Source: Cristatella mucedo
Taxonomy: Eukaryota; Bryozoa; Phylactolaemata; Cristatellidae
Reading direction: 5' to 3'
Length of the DNA stretch: 64,000 nucleotides
Assembly (NCBI GenBank): GCA_009760855.2
Contig: WPIO01000151.1
Location: 1-64,000, forward strand
The position numbers were made by a program, and so were the translations under genes. The notes under the pieces were generated by a model. That model saw only the letters and a program-made list of their open reading frames with translations, was not told the origin of the DNA and ran no database searches. Positions 58,868-64,000 of the stretch are shown here, in pieces; positions within the stretch are counted from its first letter, which is position 1, and each line of letters starts with the position of its first letter.

Positions 58868-60499
58868 AACATTTTTCGAGAAATAGCTCAAGATTGATGA
58901 CTGACTTGGGACAACCACTGGTGCCTTCTTCAGGCTCCCCACAGAGCGTATCTTTACGCCCGGAGCGGCCTTCTGCACCAATACTTCTTTTTTCGGCCAC
59001 GTGTCTGCGCCATATCGGATGCCGCCGCTAAGGGCACGCCAATATTTTCAGGATCTTCGTCCTCATTATCAACGATACTACCCAGGGGAGCACTTGCGCC
59101 GAGATTCCGGACTTCCTGCATGATCTTTGCAAAGCATAACTCCCGCAAAAAATTCCCGCCATCCCAGACCAAGGTGCAGGTGGTGAATTCCTATCGAATT
59201 CAAGCGTACACATGTAATGTATCTTTGTCTGTAACTCCGACAAACCAAAAAAGGATTCAGAGGGTGTTAGGCAGGAGAGATTTTTATTGTGTACTCGAAG
59301 CCTGAGCGGCTTTCGATGCTCGGAGAGATTGCCCCCAGCGATGGCCCTCTGAAAGATGCTTAGTAGCCGCTCACTATATGCTCACTTGAACTTACGTTGC
59401 TCTGCCCAAGGATATTCTGTCGAAAATGCTCAAAGTCAAAATGGAAATCCATCGTCTTTTCCATTTGGAACGTCGTTGTTGAACTAGAGTAAAAGTTCGT
59501 GAAGCATTCACGACAGGCCAGCACCCGCAGCTTTGCTCCGAGGCCACGTTGTAGTATGGCATCCATCCTAAGCATAATTGGCAAGTTGGCGTCATATAAG
59601 CCTAACTGGAGAGCTTCGATCAAAAGACTTCTAATGCCACCAATGGCTTTACATAGCGGGCATCCCAGCAAAACAGTGTTTCTGCTTATTTCAAGTGTTG
59701 AAAATGTGTAGACACTTTGACTAACTTAGATATAAATGTGGCTAAGTAATTTGCCATCCGTAGCAGCCGTAGGACGTCGAACTTTAATCGGGGCATCGTA
59801 AAATGTCTAATTGCCTTGCATATGGCCGGGTCTGACGTAATGCCACGGGCTTAGAAAGTATGGACCCGGTAGGAAAACTCTGTGGGCTCATCTTGCAGTA
59901 TCTGCATTGAGACCCAAGTTAATCTGAGAATTTCGCTCACACCTGCCAAAGGCCTGTATCATTCCCCGAATCTGAGGACACGTCCACAAGAATGCCATCA
60001 CTGCACGTTTTAACCTCAGGGATTTCCACAAAATGATACTAAGTGGAACACTTTAGGTACTAGCAAAATATCAAATGGGAAGCAAAGAAATGGAAATATT
60101 CTAAACGCTATGGCAATCGCCGTTAAAACACTTGCTGTCCGGATCGGAGACCGCATGCATACAACTAGATACAGCGACCAATATACAGTAGTACTTGAAG
60201 CCAACGAAGCTAGCTATGGCCTTCCTTTGCTCGCTAAGACCTTCGCTATGACCTTCGCTATGACCTCCCTGGCTGGGATCTTGAGCTGATAATTTCGGTG
60301 CTGTATGGCACAGTAGTAAGGTGCCCTTTGATAAATGTAAATGCACAGCTTTTCTGTATTGGGCTTTGTAGTTAATGCAATGGAGATGATCCAGTATGAA
60401 ATCCCAGTGGCTGTTACAAGTAGCTTACCATCCACCACGGCATGTCAGTGGTTCTTTGGCCTTGACCCGCGTACTTGTAAGGATGGCGATGTGCTGAAT
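58868..60499. other. Host DNA; LINE family B scrap
   Basis: A small family B piece lies at 59,200-59,330 (GTATCTTTGTCTGTAACTCC, GGCAGGAGAGATTTTTATTG). Frames of 60-100 codons at 58,950-59,670 show no recognisable family. Confidence 0.4.
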
Positions 60500-60860
60500 G
60501 ACCTGCATGACGCAGTTGGGCATCTGGACGCAGCTCGAGTGTGTACTTCAAGCATAGGGAACGTCAAGTCAAGGGAAGCTATTAAATCTCCTGACTTGCA
60601 AGTATTTAAAAAGAAGCTGAGAGAGCACCTGCTTTTTAACAGTACTCACTGGGTCCTTATGATTCGTCTTTTTGCGTGCTTATGTGTGCAGACACTGTTC
60701 GTGCTGCCACTAACCATACTTGCATGTTGACCCTGTGCATGGTAACACTAACCATTGATCATACTTTCTTTACGGCATATGTAAAGTGCGTAGAAAGACA
60801 TTAAATTCCCAGAGGGCGTCATTCACACAAATGTATTATTATTATCATTACCATTATAAT
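60500..60860 (+). mobile_element. LINE family A 3' end, degenerate
   Basis: TCTCCTGACTTGCAAGTATT, TTAAAAAGAAGCTGAGAGAG, and the 3' region with GTGCTGCCACTAACCATACT match family A; an ATT and AT repeat follows. Confidence 0.65.
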
Positions 60861-62994
60861 ATATATATATATATATATATTATATCATTGTATTATTTTA
60901 TAAATATTTACCGAATAAGCACGTTAGCCGATTAAAGAAGTCAGGAAACCTTGGGTTAACAGTGGCATGTTAGGTTATAGAGAGCCGCAGAAATTGGTCT
61001 TAAACTATGTCCAAGTCTTAGAGGCTAGCAAGGCCCAGAAGAGGTGGACAATCTTCATTTACGATGGTGAATTTAAGGTTCTGCTGCCGCTTAATTATAG
61101 TAAAGGGAACATTTCTTGAACCCATGCTGACAAGAGTTGTACGAACATGGGCAAAGAGAATGATCTTCGTCAGCTTGGGTACGCCATCGTGCATGCAGTA
61201 ATAGGATGAAAGGCTGGAACTTGCTATGGAACGTGAAATGGCTCTAGTGCTAACCTGCACTTTAAGGTCACAGCTAAGGACACTGATTAACAACCTGAGT
61301 CGCTGCTATGTATATGGCACACGTAAAGCAATGTGTCTTAAATTCAAACTTGCCAGCTGAGCCGTGGCGTTGGCGGTATTTGCTTTAGAGCAAAGCACAC
61401 GTCTGCGCACGGCAGAGAAGCGGCTCACCACTATACAAAGCTCGCTGAATTGCTGACGGCGGGTCACTTCGGAGGTAAATACTTAGGACCACAGTGGCGA
61501 CGTTTCTCTGCGTCGCGGCCCTTTGTGGCCGGATTCAGGGAGCTTTGAAAAGGCGGCAGAGTGCAAGCTCGATGAATGGCAATACGCTGTGTACTTAAGC
61601 TCAAGCGACTCCGGTCTCAGAGTCTTTACATCCTGAGATCGTCAAATGCTTTCGTGTTGAGCGAGAGTCAGCTTGGTTTCCAACAGGAGCTGCTCGTAAC
61701 GGTTTCAGAGTAAATGTTAATGACTAATTGGTAGCGCAGAAATTTAGACCTCTCAACAGGAATCATAATTGTGCGACTTGATGAGGCCCAGCGAACAAAT
61801 ATTAGTCGAACGGTTCTGGCTTGTCTTATCGGCGGCAGGGAATACTAGCTTCTAATAATGCTAATTCCTCTGTGAAATTAAAAGCACTGTGAATTTCTGC
61901 AGCCCATTTCCCGAGTAATCTCAACCTCTCTACAACGAGCTCCAGTCGAAAGTCTTGTAAATCTCGAGAGCGTCACGAGCAATAGCCATTAGCAACATCG
62001 CAACTTTTGTAGGTCCATCGCGTATTAATCGGTGATTCTGCCGTTTCGTCGTTCACTCCGATAAAGCAGCAGACTTTAGCGGACATGTGCCAGGCCGGTG
62101 CAGCAACTCTGCTGACACATTTGTCGAAAAAAGGAGATATATCGTATCCGACTTATGTCGTCATATTGAAACAGCTCGCCGCAAATTGCCGACATAGTCA
62201 GTAATAGGTAACAGCGAGTCCCATTAAAGCGAGCCGCACCGGCGAAAAGTCCGATTTAGCTTTACTAGAAGGCGTAATATATATATATATATATATATAT
62301 TGAATATGTGCAGTGCAGTGACCAATGTGCTGCCTATTGGCAATACATAATTAACCAAATAGCAAGCACAAATATACCATAGCATGTTCATGATTGGCTG
62401 CAGTCTTCTCGGTTGAGTGAGTCCGACTTTGTTGCAGCTGAAGCTCAGCCCAGCTCAAGCTGTTGGTACTTCAGCATCGGATATCAAGTGCAATATTATT
62501 ATTATTATCGTGAACGCTAGCTAGTGTTTGAGCGGTAATACATTGGTTTGATCCCAGTAGGTTAACTATTTGATTTCAGCACTGAAGGTAGACCCGCGAA
62601 TACCAGTACGAGACTCATAGCATTTAACTACAACTAGCCTTGACGCATAGATCCTTCAGAAAAAGTTGATCTGCCTGTACTTCAAGAGCTTAAACGACCG
62701 GTCCTCGCCGTCTCGAGGATATGGCTTAAATCGATCGATCGGCCTAGCTCTAGCTAGGGATTGGTAATCGTGTTTACATGAGTGCAGCTCTTATGTCGCC
62801 CGAGGCATTCGCTAATTGAGAGATGCGGCACAAATGGTGACAGAATCGGTGACAGAAATGCACTAGGCAATAGTTAGTTATTCCCCTTTTTAGATCCAGC
62901 TCAGCATAACAACTGTGTCAGGAGAGCGAGTCAGAGGCCGTCCATGCCCTCCGTGAGGCTCGTCAGGCTGGAATCGACCTGAGTGGTCGCCTTC
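60861..62994. other. Host DNA upstream of the channel gene
   Basis: Contains an AT repeat at 62,279-62,300 and a TAT repeat near 62,494. The last few hundred bases may be the 5' region of the sodium-channel gene. Nothing else was recognised. Confidence 0.4.
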
Positions 62995-63561
62995 ATGGCC
63001 ACGTCTAGTACTGCCCCCGAGGCCGCTGTCTCAGATGCGTCGCCGGCCGTGAGCTGCGAGCTGCCGCTGGCGAGCGAGAGACGCTCCGCTGCCAGCGCCT
63101 CGTCGTTGAATGGTGAGCAGTGTAGCTGTCCAACAGTGCCGCCGCCGTTGTGGTCGTCTTCAGCATTTCGTAATGTCAAAGGCGGCAGCGGCAGCGACGG
63201 CGGTTGTGCTGAGCAGTTTTCGAGAGTCACAGCTTCCGGACCGCTCGGCGATTTTGAGCCTCGGACGACGACGAAGACCCGGATGTTATTCAAACCCTTC
63301 ACGAGGGAGTCGTATGCGAAACTCGCTCATCGGGAGGCGGTCATGAAGACCCTCATGGAACGCCGGAAGCGAAACGATGACGGGCGATTGGTAAACGGCG
63401 AGATCGTCTTCGACAAGACAGAGGAGGATGAGAAATTTCTGAAGATCGACTTCGATCCGAAGCTCGTCGAAGGCCAGCCACTGCCGGACAAGTTCGGCAG
63501 GTTCCCGAGAAGCCTCTACGGCAGGCCGATGGAAGACGTGGATCACTACATCAAATATAAG
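62995..63561 (+). CDS. First coding exon of a voltage-gated sodium channel alpha subunit (probable)
   Basis: The frame from the ATG at 62,995 runs open to AAG/GTTGGT at 63,561, a splice donor. The first 95 or so residues are Ser/Ala-rich and variable. The conserved core LFKPFTRES followed by a charged helix, then a GQPLPDKFGRF turn and PMEDVDHYIKYK, matches the cytoplasmic N-terminus of NaV channels (FxPFTRESL, later PLEDIDPYY). The ATG at 63,283 just before LFKPF is another possible start. The transmembrane repeats would be in exons beyond the window, so the assignment to sodium rather than a related four-domain channel rests on this short region. Confidence 0.72.
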
Positions 63562-64000
63562 GTTGGTTCTTGAGAGGCTCAAGCAACGCGGGCTTATGCA
63601 TGCACAGATGCTCTCTGGTTTTGTGGTTCGTCATCTCCTTTGTTGACTACGAAGGAGGCAATCGGGCAAACTAATCGGTCGAGCCAATTTGGCAATCTCT
63701 ACGATTAGTAGTGACTTTTCGAGACTTTCGGACCATTTGTCTCGGACCCGGTGATAATAGGTTTGAATGATAGGCCTCCTTATTTCTCCCGCTGACCATC
63801 AATGGGAGGCAGCTATAGGTTAGCAGTGGCGCTGCTACGAAAGCTGCCGCACCTTTTTCTGACACTTCCAAAATCTATGCCAATTTCCATGCAAGGTGAC
63901 TATAAGGCGCTCTTTCGCTATCCTATGTTACTAACACTAGCATCATTAATACATGGGATGATTTTAATAAGATGCTCACCATCAGCACCCGAGTCCGACT
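63562..64000 (+). other. Start of the first intron of the channel gene
   Basis: The frame closes with TGA ten bases after the proposed donor. Nothing further was recognised to the end. Confidence 0.5.

Noticed and set aside
58782-59172. Minus-strand frames around the 18-base hairpin as a transposase
   Set aside because: No catalytic motif and no terminal repeats were found.

Overview
The window is metazoan genomic DNA with two contrasting parts. Positions 1 to about 20,303 are AT-rich and packed with short, nearly abutting genes on both strands. They form a decaying endogenous DNA virus of the Polinton/Maverick (adintovirus-like) group. The rest, to 64,000, is ordinary animal DNA with higher GC, exon-intron genes, LINE fragments and microsatellites. 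A mitochondrial ribosomal protein gene with GT-AG introns (mrpl2, four recognisable exons) and the first coding exon of what looks like a voltage-gated sodium channel show that the host is an animal. The species cannot be named from the sequence; an aquatic invertebrate is a guess from the repeat landscape.

The provirus carries a nearly complete virion and replication set. From left to right these are a Cys-rich zinc-binding protein, a fiber-like protein, a YqaJ-type exonuclease, an intact major capsid protein, a coiled-coil minor protein, two tandem penton-like minor capsid genes, a coiled-coil protein and an FtsK/HerA-type packaging ATPase. Then come a zinc ribbon joined to an adenain-like cysteine protease, an unknown gene, a phospholipase A2-like minor protein, an HNH-AP2 endonuclease, membrane-active minor proteins, three more tandem fiber-like genes, five small unknown genes and a protein-primed family B DNA polymerase. 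Most long genes are broken by in-frame stops (all three stop codons) and frameshifts. The capsid gene, the 198-codon coiled-coil gene and the small genes at 14,478-16,086 remain open. No integrase is visible, but the left end lies outside the window.

Two features of the provirus stand out. Many genes begin within a few bases of a TATA(TA)GAA-like motif, which looks like a virus-specific start-site promoter. The right edge (20,142-20,303) holds nested inverted repeats with a repeated 14-base loop element, in a position that suits a terminal or origin structure.

The host part begins with a CpG-rich stretch (20,304-21,060). Next comes mrpl2 on the plus strand (exons at 24,340, 27,364, 30,233 and 41,049; poly(A) signal at 41,631), whose third intron of 10.7 kb is filled with LINE remnants. 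Two LINE families of CR1/L2-like type (called A and B here) recur in both orientations, and one A copy is inserted inside another at 50,203-50,590. A second CpG-rich island (45,750-46,740) lies between long pyrimidine and purine repeats. The last kilobase holds the sodium-channel exon (62,995-63,561).
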